Assembly (NCBI GenBank): GCA_003864495.1
Contig: ML133383.1
Span: 6,556,880 to 6,620,879 of the forward strand
Reading direction: 5' to 3'
From: Nemopilema nomurai
Lineage: Eukaryota > Cnidaria > Scyphozoa > Rhizostomeae > Rhizostomatidae
DNA length: 64,000 bases
Position numbers and translations under genes: made by a program. The notes beneath the pieces were generated by a model, which worked only from the letters and a program-made list of their open reading frames with translations, did not search any database and was not told the origin of the DNA. Within the stretch, counting starts at the first letter, position 1. Each line of letters begins with the position of its first letter. Shown here in pieces: positions 10,581 through 23,236 of the stretch.

Positions 10581-11011
10581 AAAATCGCTCCCGAAAGAAA
10601 CAGGCGGCCCCACCTTGAGCTGTAAAGAACATCCAAGACTATCTACCGTTTTAACAGGTGCTTAGGAGCGTCGTCGAAACTATGTTGATAAGCAGAAATT
10701 TGCATAACTTTAGCACCCTCGATTGGCATATTGAACTTTTCACGGTGAGGATGTGATGGGTGGATTATATGTAGGGATGATCCTTGATTGTGAAGTTAAC
10801 ACAGAAACCACGGAAATGCAATCTGTCGTTAGCAGCCGAGAGTTTGATAAGATTTAAATAACAGCAATTGATATAATCCACAATCGTGCTCTCCAAATGC
10901 ATTATTTAGAAGGTAATGTACCAATAGAGCATTGGACAGCAATCTTTCATGTTCCTCAACATACCAGGAGCCAGAGACCATTGCCAGGGCATACATTCAA
11001 AAGTCTTTTTA

Positions 11012-11032
11012 GGGGAGGGGGAGAGGGGGGGG
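11012..11032 (+). other. G-rich tract (possible G-quadruplex)
   Basis: Runs of 4, 5 and 8 guanines separated by A or AGA lie within 21 bases. The last run can supply two G-tracts, so four tracts of three or more are available for an intramolecular quadruplex. Confidence 0.5.
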
Positions 11033-14000
11033 TCACACCAGTGTTGAATTTCTCATTCCCTCAGAAAATGTCCACTCAAAGAAACGAACGGTATTTATTA
11101 AATATTTTATACACTAACACAAAAAACAAAATTTACACCTAATCTTGTTTAACGACTTACTTGACACGACGAGATGCGACAAGGTGCGAGAGGACAGGGG
11201 AACAAACGAGATTGTCGTTTGAAAGATCGAAACCTCTCGAAACGGACTCGAGAATCGTGATAAGAATATACAAATGCAATACGCATGCAATGCAGTATTA
11301 TTTCCGAAGAAACTTAGGCCCGGGGCTGGTAGGTCTGCTATAAAAAGTCTCAAACATGCGCTTTAAATTTCTTAGGATGTTATTTTTTTACGTCCTTCAA
11401 GGTAGAGCAAGAAGTTCACTCATATTCAGATGTAAGCTAATGTAATGTGCAAATAGTTGAGGTGAAAACAAATTTGTAAATGAAAATTACTTGAGTGTGA
11501 ATTTTAATTAGAATAGGCACAAATTTCATAGAAAGTGCAGTGTTGCAACATGCAGTGATGTTCAATCCCAAAACTCTTTCGAGTGTCAACTAGGAAAATC
11601 AAAGCTGCAAATCATAAACTTTTTTCGGTTTTTTCCCAATTCGGTTAGGGGTGTTTCTGAACCTTCGAAAAACAGACCCTACCGTTCCTTATAGCTGGTT
11701 TCTTAAATGTATTGCTAGAAACAGCCGGAAATCTTGTCGGTTTAAAAAGGCTCAGCACTCGTTATAACACAGCGCCTTTATCGTTTAGACTTCAGCCAAA
11801 AACACTCAATTAAATTTTTTTTCATTGTATCGTCAATTTTTTTTCTACTACAGAATTTTTTTCGCAATAAAAACTATCGATTTTTTTATTCCTGTCGTGA
11901 GATAACAACCTCATGAAACTTTTATACCTTTTCTTGACAGAAGTCGAGAAAATCTTGTATAACCCTTTGCCCAAATGCGTTAAGACAATATCCGGACAGG
12001 AATAAAACATGAAGTCGTTGTTCACAATTCAAGATTGGTTGGAAGAGACTTTGTAACGAAATTTTATCTTTGACGCGTGCTTAAAGCCTTTCCTAGACCC
12101 ATTATGAAACATAAGGAGATGTCAAACCCAAATAAAAGCATGATAGTATCACTTGATACCTGGAACGCTTCTTAACCAAATTCAAAGAGACTTTATTCTT
12201 GACATGAATAATTCATACTTTGACGCTGAAGAGCCGGTAGAAATCGTGTTAATGTCAACATAACCATACAAAATCCCTATCAAGAGTTCGGCTTACAGAC
12301 AACAGCAACCACCAGAACGAGGCATGGAACAATTAGCACGTGCAATTATAAGCCAAGTCGAGGCTGTAAAAACTTTATCTACCAAAAGCTTTCTTGACGT
12401 TAATAGGGGTCTAACGCCAAAAAATACAAAAGAAAAAATAAACAACAACCAATCTTCCACGCAATTGCAACGCAAACAATATAGATTATATAACGTGAAT
12501 TTTATTCGCTGTGTATAATTTACAATGGAAGGAGAAAGGAGAGCAGGTCAACATTGTTGGCAACAACGGCTTCGTATAACACCACGCTGAGCTGTTCAAG
12601 CACAAGAAATTACTATTTGTACTCAGCTGCCACAATTGCCTTGCACAAAAAAATTGCAAGCGACTTGAAACATTTACATATAGTGAATTCTTATTTACAG
12701 ATTCCTTTTCTAGACTAGCACAACTGCTTGATCACTGTAGCCAAAAACTGATGAGGAAAATCATTTATGTCGGGAGCCTAGCCGTATTTACTGGTGCTGA
12801 TCCGAGAATGAGAGCATATATAAACATAATCAATCATTTTAGAGACATCAGATTTTAGGACTTCGTTCATAGTAGATTTCGCGATAAAAATGCTTAAAAA
12901 AGCAAGCCAAAATGTTTCTTGATCGGTAGATATTTTCTTGTCTTTATACGAACATCAAGAAAAAGGTTATTATAACATTGGGTAGACATAACGTAGGAAA
13001 TAATTTCACAAGAAAAAACTGCTAATTTGGGGACATAATTTGGATTCTATGTTCCTGACGTACAAGGTGTCGACTAAGGCAATAATACTTAGACAACATC
13101 AATGTTGAATCTATACCATTGCGGCGAGGTTCGCTTTGCAATCAACTTGGCGTAGGCCACTCAAACATACAAGTTCTAGCACTAAGGAATTTGAAGCACG
13201 AAAGAGGCACGAAGCAAAAGGCACATAGTGGATCCAACTTCATGGCAGCATAAAATTGTGCGTGCTTCCTGAAGAAACCCAGGCATGGTTCGAAAGGGAT
13301 CTTATTGAAGGTAAATTTTCAGAACGAAAAAGCAATGCAATGGTAATGGACTTTAGAAAGTGCGAACCAGCCACTACATCGAATAACTCCCAGTAACACA
13401 GTGAAAGAAAGTTTACAGCAAAGGTCGGTTGGATACCTGTTTTAAAAAATGAAGCCATACGGTGTTGATGTGAAAAGATTAACAAAAACAATGCAACAAA
13501 TGCAGTGATATGGAGCTACGTTCAACATGCATCGGATGAAACACTAACCTTATTTCGCTAAACAGGCTTCTGGCAAGTTAGAAATAAAAACTTAACTGGA
13601 GTAGCCGATCAAAATAGAAAGATCTGTTCAGTGGCGTTTCGGCGCTCGTGGTTCTGGGATCAGAAGAGCCTCAGTTTCCAATTCAATGCCAGAACACAAA
13701 ACACAGACAAAAAAAACAAAACATTGCAGCAGGTTAGCTCTCGCTCACCTTGTAGAAGAACTCTGCCTGCTCTTTTTTTCTCCGCAAGAAAGGACTTCTT
13801 GTGAAATCCATGTCAACAACACAATTTATCAAGGTAACTTTGGAGACTTTGAATTGTATCCAAGCCAGTATTAACACGCAAAGCAGCTAGCTATCCGCTC
13901 AGCACGGATTATAGATTATGCATATTGAGCACGTCTCTACACTGGACCGTCTTTTAAGGCTTTCGAGCCATTACAGAACGTATTAGAATGCTGAATTTAC

Positions 14001-17000
14001 ATGCCTAGGCCGTTTCAGCAGGCAGCAGAACAGTGATAAATTACGAATTCATGGCCGAGACCAAAGACATCTCACACTTGCAAATCCACGATTCACTTAA
14101 CTGTCTAAGCACTATCAATTTCACTATCTCTTACATGAATGATATCGGAGTAAATGGAGAATGTGCAATTGACTGCCTTCCTTTGTGGCGCCAACCTGCT
14201 AAACGGGATGGGTGCGGTCAAAGCCTTTGCGTTGGTGGCCCAAGCCAATTGAGGACACCAGATTGGCGCGGAGAGATCCTCTTTACGGAGAAGAGGCTCG
14301 GCTATGGCAATTCACCACTGAAAGAAGCCGTTGAAAATCTTCGCCGAACAGTGTTAAGACATTCTGCATTAATCAAGGAAAATACATATTTTCTTTTTCC
14401 ATCAGCGGAGGAATTTTCTCTCTTTGAAAGCATCTTATGAGGAATTTAGACTTTTACGCTTTTACAACAAATGTTGTGATGTAGTGCTCACAGTCAGTAG
14501 AGGTCTTCCAATGCTCTTGTTGTCAAGTAACTAAAATTTGAAACCAATGAAAACAAAGGAAATTGATTGAAATAGCGCGAAGGCTTACGATTTGTTTTAA
14601 CTAATTTAGCTTGAAAAATCTCTTGAAAATTCCCTATTCGATTATGAAAGACTGGATTTCCATCAGCAAAACGGGATCGAAAGAAGACATTTCAGCAAAA
14701 CCAGTGGTTGTACAAGTGAACACTTGGTATTACATATTGCTTCGAATTACCAGGAGAGTCTGAGGAAGGCGTGATAAAACCTTATAGACATGACCATAAC
14801 CTCATTGAATCCCTTTTAGTTGCAAGGTAATTTCGAATGCACAACAACAACAACTACAGAGAGCGATATCAAAATCCGATAACGGAGTGGACTGGTGAAG
14901 CAGGCCCGCTAAGAGAGCACTTGACTTACTGTTAGCAATCTTGGTAATTATTTCAGACCGCAGAAAGTATTTATAGAGAGGATTGATGGAAATCCGCTCA
15001 AGTTACCATGGGATCACACTGAAAGGAATAGATTTGTGGCAAGAATTATTTATTCATCGCTACTCGTTCGATCCGAATGCTTAAAGTCATGCCCTGGTGG
15101 CAGACATGCAAAAATTCTAATATCAGAAATGAATATTACAAATAATGAAAGAACAAACTAGAAAGGATATCTACAAAATGTCTTCTTGCAAAAAGGAATA
15201 AAAGGGTAGCCCCAACAACGATGACGATAATTCTTTTTAGCTATTGCGGTTCCATTGGTTTCATTTTTGCTGGCAACTTTTTGCTTTCTCAGATGAAAAT
15301 TTCTATTGGGCAGGAAGATATCTGAATTTTAATTACTTTATCTGTAAAATAATGCTGGTTGAGACGATGCCGGGCGATATAATTAGCCTTGATTCAGTGT
15401 TACTAATCAGTTAAAATTAATAAATCATTATCTACAGATGCTGAGAGAATGCCGTGAAAATTAATTTCATATTCTTTCTAAAGAAGTTCCACCAAAATTT
15501 AAAGCATCTATTTCAAAGTTTCCTTTGGCATTTCTTAGGTTCGTTGATTTAGACGAAAGTGCAAAGGCAAAGAGCTGAAGATATTTTACTGGCTTTCATA
15601 GGAAATTTTAACATTGCGAAATCCGGATGAATGAATAAGCAAATAATTAATTCAAGAAACAAAAACTAGACAATCATTGCTTATCCAAAAGTATTGAGAT
15701 CGCTTTCGTGGTGTTTTATGATGATAGAGGTGCTGGTTGTCAACAGCAGCAAGGACCTTACTGGAAATGGCCAATAGGACAGAAAATACAGTCGCCGCTT
15801 TAATGTAACTGCTTCAAATGGCTAGGCTTTTCCCTTAGGAAATGTAGGAAAGGCAGCTTGAGTCATATAGAACCTGCTTGTCGACGATGAAAATGAATAA
15901 TTGAACATAAAGATTATGAAATCATTCTTTCCTACAAGCAATTATGAGGCAAGGCGCACTGTTGGATCTGCGTCATGTAACTTGATCTAAAACACAAGGA
16001 ACTTTCACCTTACCAAGAACTATTGTTTACTCCTTCTAAAAAACATCTGAAGCATCAAGCAAACGGATTCGAGAGAAAAAGCTACCAAAATGTTCTTAGC
16101 AAATCACCTGGTTATTAAAGGAGACAATTTTTGAAAACAATTCTTTAAACAGCGAAAAAAGAACAAAACAATTGATTACACACAACTATCGTCGTAATGC
16201 GCACCATTGGAACCAAAATTATGTGGTAGCTATAAAGAGAGCCGGTGTAATAAGCGGATTACGAAAAAATCACAAAGTTCTTGATTGGAAAGATACAAAT
16301 TTTGGCTGCAATAGCAATCACACAACTTTTTCGTAATTATTGGAAGTCATTATTGTCATTATTGTCATCATCAATATCAATATTAATATCCGGAATGACT
16401 ATTTCTTCGTGTCCTTCTGCCGCTAGAAAATCTTTGAGTTCCTTTCCATTGTGGATGCAGTAACAAATTGTAAGCTCATTGTCTGGTAGCAGGTATGCAT
16501 TTTGTCGATGGTTGTATCGGATTAAACGTCTTCAATTACGTTTAAGAGTTTCAGCGATTTCATTCTGAAAATGGCTGATGCCCCTCCCTCCCCTTTGTCT
16601 TCAATCTCTGTAGCAAGGAATTTCCCCAGAATTGAAACACTTGCAGTGGATATAGCAACTCAGCACCGTAAACACCAGGAGCACAAGATCGAAACAAATT
16701 TTCAAAAAACAAGGCTAATCTCGATCGTTATCCAAGATTCATGCGAGGTAGAGACCAGAATGCACAATGTATTTCACAGGGTTGGGAGAACATGCGTACA
16801 CAGATGCGTTCAATCCAAAGATGGCTATAGTGTTGACCCTCTAATGCGGACTCGAACATGGTAGAGACAGATATACCGTGGCAAATAATGGAGAAAATTG
16901 TTGTTGGATACATCCCTTGGGTTACCAACAAACTTTCTTTTCTCAAACGGGACGACAAAAGTTGGGTTGCAGTTTTTTGTGGCAAGCGAGTAAAGAGGGG

Positions 17001-17206
17001 AGCTGGGTTGGGTCACGAGAAAGCAAATTTGAGAGAGAGATTCGAAGGTCTGATTAAGAGAAGTAACACTGCAAGAAAGGGGCGCCTTTGTGTCCGTTCG
17101 ATCGAGAATTGAACAATCAAAGTGTTCAAAAGGGCCACAAATAGTGTCTGTATTTCGCAATAACAAGAGTTTGATGTAGCGGCAGCTAATTTGGGTCTTT
17201 TCTCTT

Positions 17207-17393
17207 TTTCAGTTGGAGATTTAGTTTATGTCCGTAATGGAGGGTTTCTCGTAATATCGGGGTGGCCGTTAGGAGAGAGAGTTGAATCTGTTTCTATTGC
17301 AACAGGCAGCATAGCTCCTGGGAATATCTATTGCAAACTCAGCTGCCTTTTCGCCACTATAATTGAAAAAATTTGCCAATTTCTAAGCTCTGA
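17207..17393 (+). other. Isolated exon-like segment, plus strand
   Basis: A strong acceptor (TCTTTTCTCTTTTTCAG) precedes a 62-codon open frame beginning GDLVYVRNGGFLVISGW, and a moderate donor (GAG then GTGATG) follows. The frame could also run on to a stop at 17485-17487. No neighbouring exon with matching phase was identified, so this may be coincidence. The product is not recognised. Confidence 0.2.
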
Positions 17394-20300
17394 GGTGATG
17401 CTCTATCCGGCGCGAGGGAACTTCAAAGGCCCCGTTCAAAACATGTCGGTGTTTTATGCTGCATTCAACCATTTTTCAGCGGCATGAAGATAAAAAGATA
17501 ACCATTGGAAGAGCAGACATTGCCTATAAATAGAGAACAGGATCAATTTATAGAAACATCTGCTAGAGGCAACTTCACTGTTAGCATTCATTTAGACGGC
17601 TTTTCAGGTATGGAACGAAAAACTTTGGACCAGCATGTGACGTGATAATAGTTCAGTATTTAGCATTCTTTCTTATCTCGCGATACAACTGGGAGGCTGG
17701 GCCATACCTTGCTTTCATTCCGAGCCTTTCAAAGTGGTTTATAATGATTACAGATAAACGGTATTAGGGCTACTTTTTGCAACTTTCGTAGACGAAATTT
17801 ACGATTAGGCCTTTGCCCTAAAAGCATCTCAGTGAAAACAGTCGAGGCAATGTGCGCACGCGGAGAGCTAGTCGAAACAGGCAGCAATGCCGCTTCACGG
17901 ACGATTAGGATCATCACAAGCCATCTTTTTATGGTCCGGGAGGATAACAAGCTTTTATCTACTTCGACAAAGCTACAAAAAAAACGAAAACAAAACAGGG
18001 TCGTCCTTTAGAGACGTCGCGATGCGTCTGTTGTCTGCCTGAATTCAGCAAGAAATCCAAATACCTTTTTAAGCAAATATTTATGTGCTTAAATACAAAT
18101 CACCTTTCCTAACGCCAAGAGTAATGGAAACTGCTTTAGATTCCAAGTTCATTACAAATAGGAAGAAAAAACAATCCTTGTGGCTTATACATGCAACAAA
18201 AGTCTTCTGTTTCGATTTGCTTAATTCAAAACCTGAAGGCGTAGACCAATGACATTTTATTGCTCTTTATTCACATACACAATGAGTCTGTTCTTATTCC
18301 CAATCCTTTCCGATTCAAGATGAACCTTTCAACTAGGCCCAAGTTAAAACTGAGCTTTTTGCATCCCTCAAATTTCGATTAATTAGTGATACTTGCCATC
18401 ATTTACAACTTGTTTCTTGGCTCTAAAGTACTTAATTTCCAAAAAAAGATATCTTGAAGATTTGATAAAAAGTACGTACACTTGATACCATAGCATTCAG
18501 GTTAGAAAAACTACAGAAAAATAAAAGGATTTTTGTACTGTATAAAGCATGCCTTATAAGTGCAGTTTTTCACCAGAAATAACATTGAATTGGCTGTGTT
18601 AACAAAATTGAATCCATGGTTCCTGCTCTACCTTGCAGGGTCAATCAAATTTCAACACGCTTTACAACAAGTTCAGTGAAAAACATTGACAAAGAGCTTT
18701 TCTTTCAAAACACAAACACCACAACAGCAAATAAGAAAAGAAACTTGTCAACTGTTAAATTTGCTTTAGATCAATGCAAAAAGCAATCAACTATATTAGC
18801 ATTTTTTAATAAAACGCTTGGTACCTTAGCAACCTATCAGGATGATTCACATACCATTTTTTCCATTGAAATATTTAATACTAACTACATGAGATACAAA
18901 GATAAAAAATCTGCTTAGAGTTTTTGGCATGTATCAAGGGTTAAAAGCTTATAAAAACCAACAAAAACTGACAAAAACCCAAAAACACTTGTAATTCTGT
19001 TTTTGACTGATGATACTCCAGCAACTTGAAATGAAAGCTTCTAAATGGACTTTCCTCTGATGCACAATACCCCCATGTCCCATGCCATCAAATTACTGGT
19101 GTGACTGTAAGAACAGTTTTAGCTATCGTTTTACATTCCCAATTTCAAGTTATTGTGGTGCTTCATTTTCAAATTATTTCGAGATCCTTCATTTCATCAC
19201 AAAATTTTGAATATTCTGGTTAATTTATGTTGAAGATGCAGGTTATGAATTATCATTCCTATGTATAGTTCAGAAAACAAATGCTACATCATCTGCAAAG
19301 GTTCTAAGAAGAAAGCATTTAAACAAAGATTATAAAAAAATTCTATCAAGTGACTTTAGTAAAAGCATCTGGAGTTTGTCCTATAAGGGTGGCAAAAATG
19401 CAAGCGTTTAAATTTAAGCTAAGAAGGCTTTTTAAACGATTTGTTTACTGGAAAAAATGAAGATATCAAGCAAAGAATTTAACCCCAAAGAAAACAAAAG
19501 CTAGGAGAAAAATATTTTGAAGAGTTTTGTCATAATGAAAAATTATTATAAATTTATAGCAAACTATCAAGGGATAAACCATCAATTTTAGCTTTGCAGC
19601 TTTGTCAGAAAATATGTTGCCTTTATAGTTAGTATTTGACGTTTTTTTCTAAAGTTTCAGTACAATTATAAAATAATGTTGGGTAAACCTAATGGAGGAT
19701 GAAAAGTGTATTTGACCAGTGTTCAACTAAAACTGTTCTCTGAATGAATATGATAAAAATGGACTAAGTAGTAAGATACAAAAATGTTCACGAAAAGTAA
19801 AACATGATAGAGCAGGGTATTGATTGCTACGAAATAATTAATTTTTTGAGTAGATGACAGAAAAAGAGTAAAGAAACAAGTAATCAATCTTGCCTAGAAG
19901 TCTAATACCTACCCCTGAATTCATCCCCAAACATTTTTTGGGTGTATAATATTTTTGTTAGTATTTGTGTTCCAAACACCAAACCACAATAACACTAGAA
20001 CATCTATTCATAGACTGGTACTGGATGAAATGAAAAAGTTTTCACAATTTCACAATGTCTGAAGTATATAGTTTTGCATTTATGTATCAGTCTTTTTATA
20101 GGTATTTGCTTATTTACACTTAAAATATATTGATAATAGTTGTTACTAAATATCTATCTATTATAGTGTGTGTTTAAAGTATTCTAAAATGGGATGAACC
20201 AAAAAGTCCCTAAGATAATTATTGTCTTGTCGATTTCACTTGCACAGTCATAGAGAAAATGTCTTAAAAATAAGACAACAGTGTTTGTTGATGAAAACAC

Positions 20301-21823
20301 CTAAATACTAGGTATGCACATATTTACCATTACTTATCATGAAATGGGTCAAACTGTAGCAAGTATCCCATTTCAAAGGCATTATAATGAATGAAAAATA
20401 AAAATGGCGGATTAGATATTTACATATCACGCTATTTACATGTTCTGAATTTTGCTAATGGAAAACAGTTGTAGTATGAAATCCAAGTGGAATTTTATAA
20501 GCTTAGAAAGAATAGGGACCCCTGGGCACAGACAAGTCAAATCAAGATGCTTCCATTACTTTCAAGTATATTACAGAAAATATCCCTCTTAATTTTTGTG
20601 GTCACAAACTGGAACCTACTTAGCTTTTAACCAATTTCTACAAATAAAGAAACCTAAAATTACATTTTATGGGTACAATAATAACTGAATTCACTGAACT
20701 ATGCCATTGGATAGTTCAACAGTTGGAAAAACATATTCATGCATTCCTAAACAGAGAAAAGCTGGCAATTGGGCTGTTTGGAGACAGTGTAATAGAAGCG
20801 ATCTATTTGTGATTAATGAACACCTTAAACAACACCCACTACATAGCGCTATGAATTCACATCAAAGGAAGTCTCTGTCAAAATAAACCACCACATTTTT
20901 CTCTGGGGCATACACCTTGCCTAAATATCATTCACGCATGAGTTGGATATTGCTTAAAGATACTGTGATGCGACCATGAAAATGGTCAAAGCCATGCTAC
21001 TCTTTAGAAGAAACCACCCTTCAATTTCCGAATTTGAATATTAATAATTAAATATTCATTGTCTGAACATATGTTATGAGTTTTTGATAAGACAAGGGTC
21101 CGCCTGTCGAGGTTCTTTGTGGTATGCCAAGAACGATGTGATTTATTGTGTTTACAGTCGAACCTTTCCAGCCCGCATGACCCTATTGGCCTACTGATAT
21201 AATCAGTAAAAACAGCAAGAGAACTTGCAAACAAAACAACTGCATGTACAATGAACAAGGTGCTAACATATGATAGGGTGGTCTATTGATAATCCCAATT
21301 CGCTTGCACATAAACAAAACTTAACATGCAAGCTGCCACAACGAATATGGCTAAAACGTCCACTTAAACGACTCGGAAACTTCCCATCTATTAGAAAATT
21401 GAATTTCGTTAAATGTAAATAGGTTTTTCTGTGTTGTTTGACTGAAGCTATCCCAAGAATCCCAGAAATACTTTCGATGGGTTATCTCTTATACAGGTCT
21501 TTAATTTGTGTGTTTTTGAATGGAGCTATAACCGATTTATTTGGATTACAAACGAAAGTTTACTAAGGCCAAGTTACGGCGCTTTCTACAGACAAGACGA
21601 TGAAGTGGAGAGATTTGGTTAAGCTTTGCACGGGCATCCCGCTCAAACAACTAAACAACCGGCGAAGCAGAGCACAAGCATCAATAAAAGTATGCTTCCT
21701 GTTCTCGAGAGGAGATTAACACCAGCGAGAAAGATTGCGATCTCTTGAGAAAAACTGAATCGAAGCACCAGTTAATCAAAGCAGTAATAAATTGTAAGCA
21801 TGCATCAACATTTAACTACTCAC

Positions 21824-21934
21824 AGACTCCGACTTGGACGTAACTGTACTCGACATGCTGTGCATTTTTATCAACGCGGAGGATTTTCCATGTCCCGACG
21901 ATTTGTTTCGCTTCTTTAACATTCTGCCCCATTT
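21824..21934 (-). CDS. Isolated 111-bp internal exon (gene D candidate)
   Basis: Minus strand: an excellent acceptor (TTCTTTTACAG) and an excellent donor (GTGAGT) bracket 111 bp. Two frames are fully open. Frame +2 gives MGQNVKEAKQIVGTWKILRV and continues to VQVGV, and looks like folded-domain sequence. Frame 0 gives KWGRMLKKRNKSSGHGKSS and a Ser/Lys-rich remainder, and would match the phase 0 end of the gene B exon at 31403-31466, making it a possible alternative 3' exon. Splice signals favour a real exon, but gene and frame are undecided. No function is assigned. Confidence 0.5.
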
Positions 21935-23150
21935 CTGTAAAAGAATTTATGATATTAATGGTAGCAGCGTGATCACCTAACATTAAGCAGGCTTGGTGGA
22001 TAATGCATTCCATTTATTACCAGATGCTATTATTTAGGCCATAAAGGAAAGCTTGGATTTGTCTTAAGATTTGTTTAGGATTTTGCTACGCATCCGTGCA
22101 GATACCTGTGACGAGGAATGATCCAGGTTATTCTGTCGATTTGTCTGGAAATTATTGTTGAAGATTTCTTGATTGAAATCGCTGGTTGTCTTGTCTTTAG
22201 CCATCTGAAGTGATGTAAATTAACAAGAATCATCTAAAAACTTCTCCATCCGCCGTGCAATACTTTTCCTCAACATCGATTGCTTTGAAATCATTCTTTA
22301 TGCTGAATTTCAAATCATTTTTAAATTGTTTTCGCGTACTCAGCAAAAGAGCCTGGAACTAGTCATCCCACTGTTCTCATTCAACTCAACAAATGGCTTG
22401 GAAATCCGGACCTTCACAACAGGCTTGATACAATAAACCTCTTCAAATGTGTTTCTGATCCTATGATTAAAATGCGCAATAAATCAATACATACGCAAGC
22501 AAAGCTAGTATTTGTAAGGATTGTCTTTCATAACACAAGGTTGGGCAAAGAGACAATTGTTACAAGGGGTGTATGTAGAATCTGTCGAAGGAGATCGTAA
22601 TACATATTTTGATTCACAACTCGCACAATCAGTGAGATTTTAAATGTTACAGAATAGCAAAACTTTTGTATACGAAACAAAGGAGATTTCATGTCACATT
22701 TAATGATCTTGTGATATTATTTATCAGGATATAATATCTTCTCAATGAAAAGGGCTGTGGTAGATTCACCCCTGTGTATTACACATTACTGTGGTGTTTA
22801 GTCAAGCAGCCACGTTTATAGACCTTACGGTGGGATTTCTTGGTTTGTGCGTAATTATTTTACTTTGCGAATCCTAACCCCACTCAGCAATTTAGAAGAG
22901 CTCTATAATTTTTTCCTTATCTGTTTTTCTATCGAACGGAAACATTATGAAATGACGCAAGCCGAGCTCCAAGTTCGTCGATAACACGAGTTCATGGTGT
23001 TGCCGAGCAACAAAGCTAGCGTTTAAGCATGGTTTAGGGCCTGAATCGAGGATGAAGTTGTCCAAAAATTATAAGCAACACAGCAACTGTGACAAGGAAC
23101 GTAAGGCCGTAGCCTCCTGCTCCTTCGCAGTCCTGCTTATAACTAGATGC
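21935..23150. other. Interval between two isolated exons
   Basis: AT-rich sequence with no further exon. It holds the second X-box-like palindrome (22999-23011). Just after it, a 41-codon plus ORF starts at ATG 23052 (MKLSKNYKQHSNCDKERK...), which is too short to claim. Confidence 0.35.
22999..23011. promoter_or_regulatory. X-box-like palindrome (RFX)
   Basis: GTTGCCGAGCAAC consists of GTTGCC and AGCAAC half-sites with one spacer base, matching the RFX consensus. It sits about 40 bp before a plus-strand ATG and downstream of the minus-strand exon at 23151-23236. It is one of only two strong matches noticed in the window. Confidence 0.3.
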
Positions 23151-23236
23151 TTAGGCGGTAGATTCATCCGGTTCTGAAACCAGTTTTGCCAGGGATCTTT
23201 CTACATCAATGGATATTGCTGTTCTCGCCTGCGCAA
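23151..23236 (-). CDS. Candidate terminal exon, 27 codons plus stop (gene D candidate)
   Basis: Minus strand: acceptor TTTTGTTTCAG, then two bases completing a split codon, then AQARTAISIDVERSLAKLVS and seven more residues to TAA. The other two frames stop almost at once, so this is the only coding reading. It needs a preceding exon ending in phase 1; none was found nearby, and gene B's exon at 31403-31466 ends in phase 0. After the stop the same frame runs on through a hydrophobic stretch (LTFLVTVAVLLIIFG), which is odd and is discussed in the findings. No family is recognised. Confidence 0.35.

Larger units (their letters stand above)
10581..21823. other. 11-kb gene-free stretch
   Basis: No supported gene. 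All open frames are short and lack paired splice sites. The best unplaced candidates are a plus frame at 14033-14440 (135 codons), a plus segment at 17207-17393 with a good acceptor (CTCTTTTTCAG) and a GTGATG donor, and a GC-richer patch at 21560-21750. In that patch a plus frame (VTALSTDKTMKWRDLVKL...) ends at a possible GTATGC donor. None has a partner exon. The block 18.4-20.7 kb is especially AT-rich and featureless. Confidence 0.45.

Noticed and set aside
16840..16865. GTTCGAGTCC on the minus strand, resembling a tRNA B box
   Set aside because: No A box upstream and no tRNA fold.
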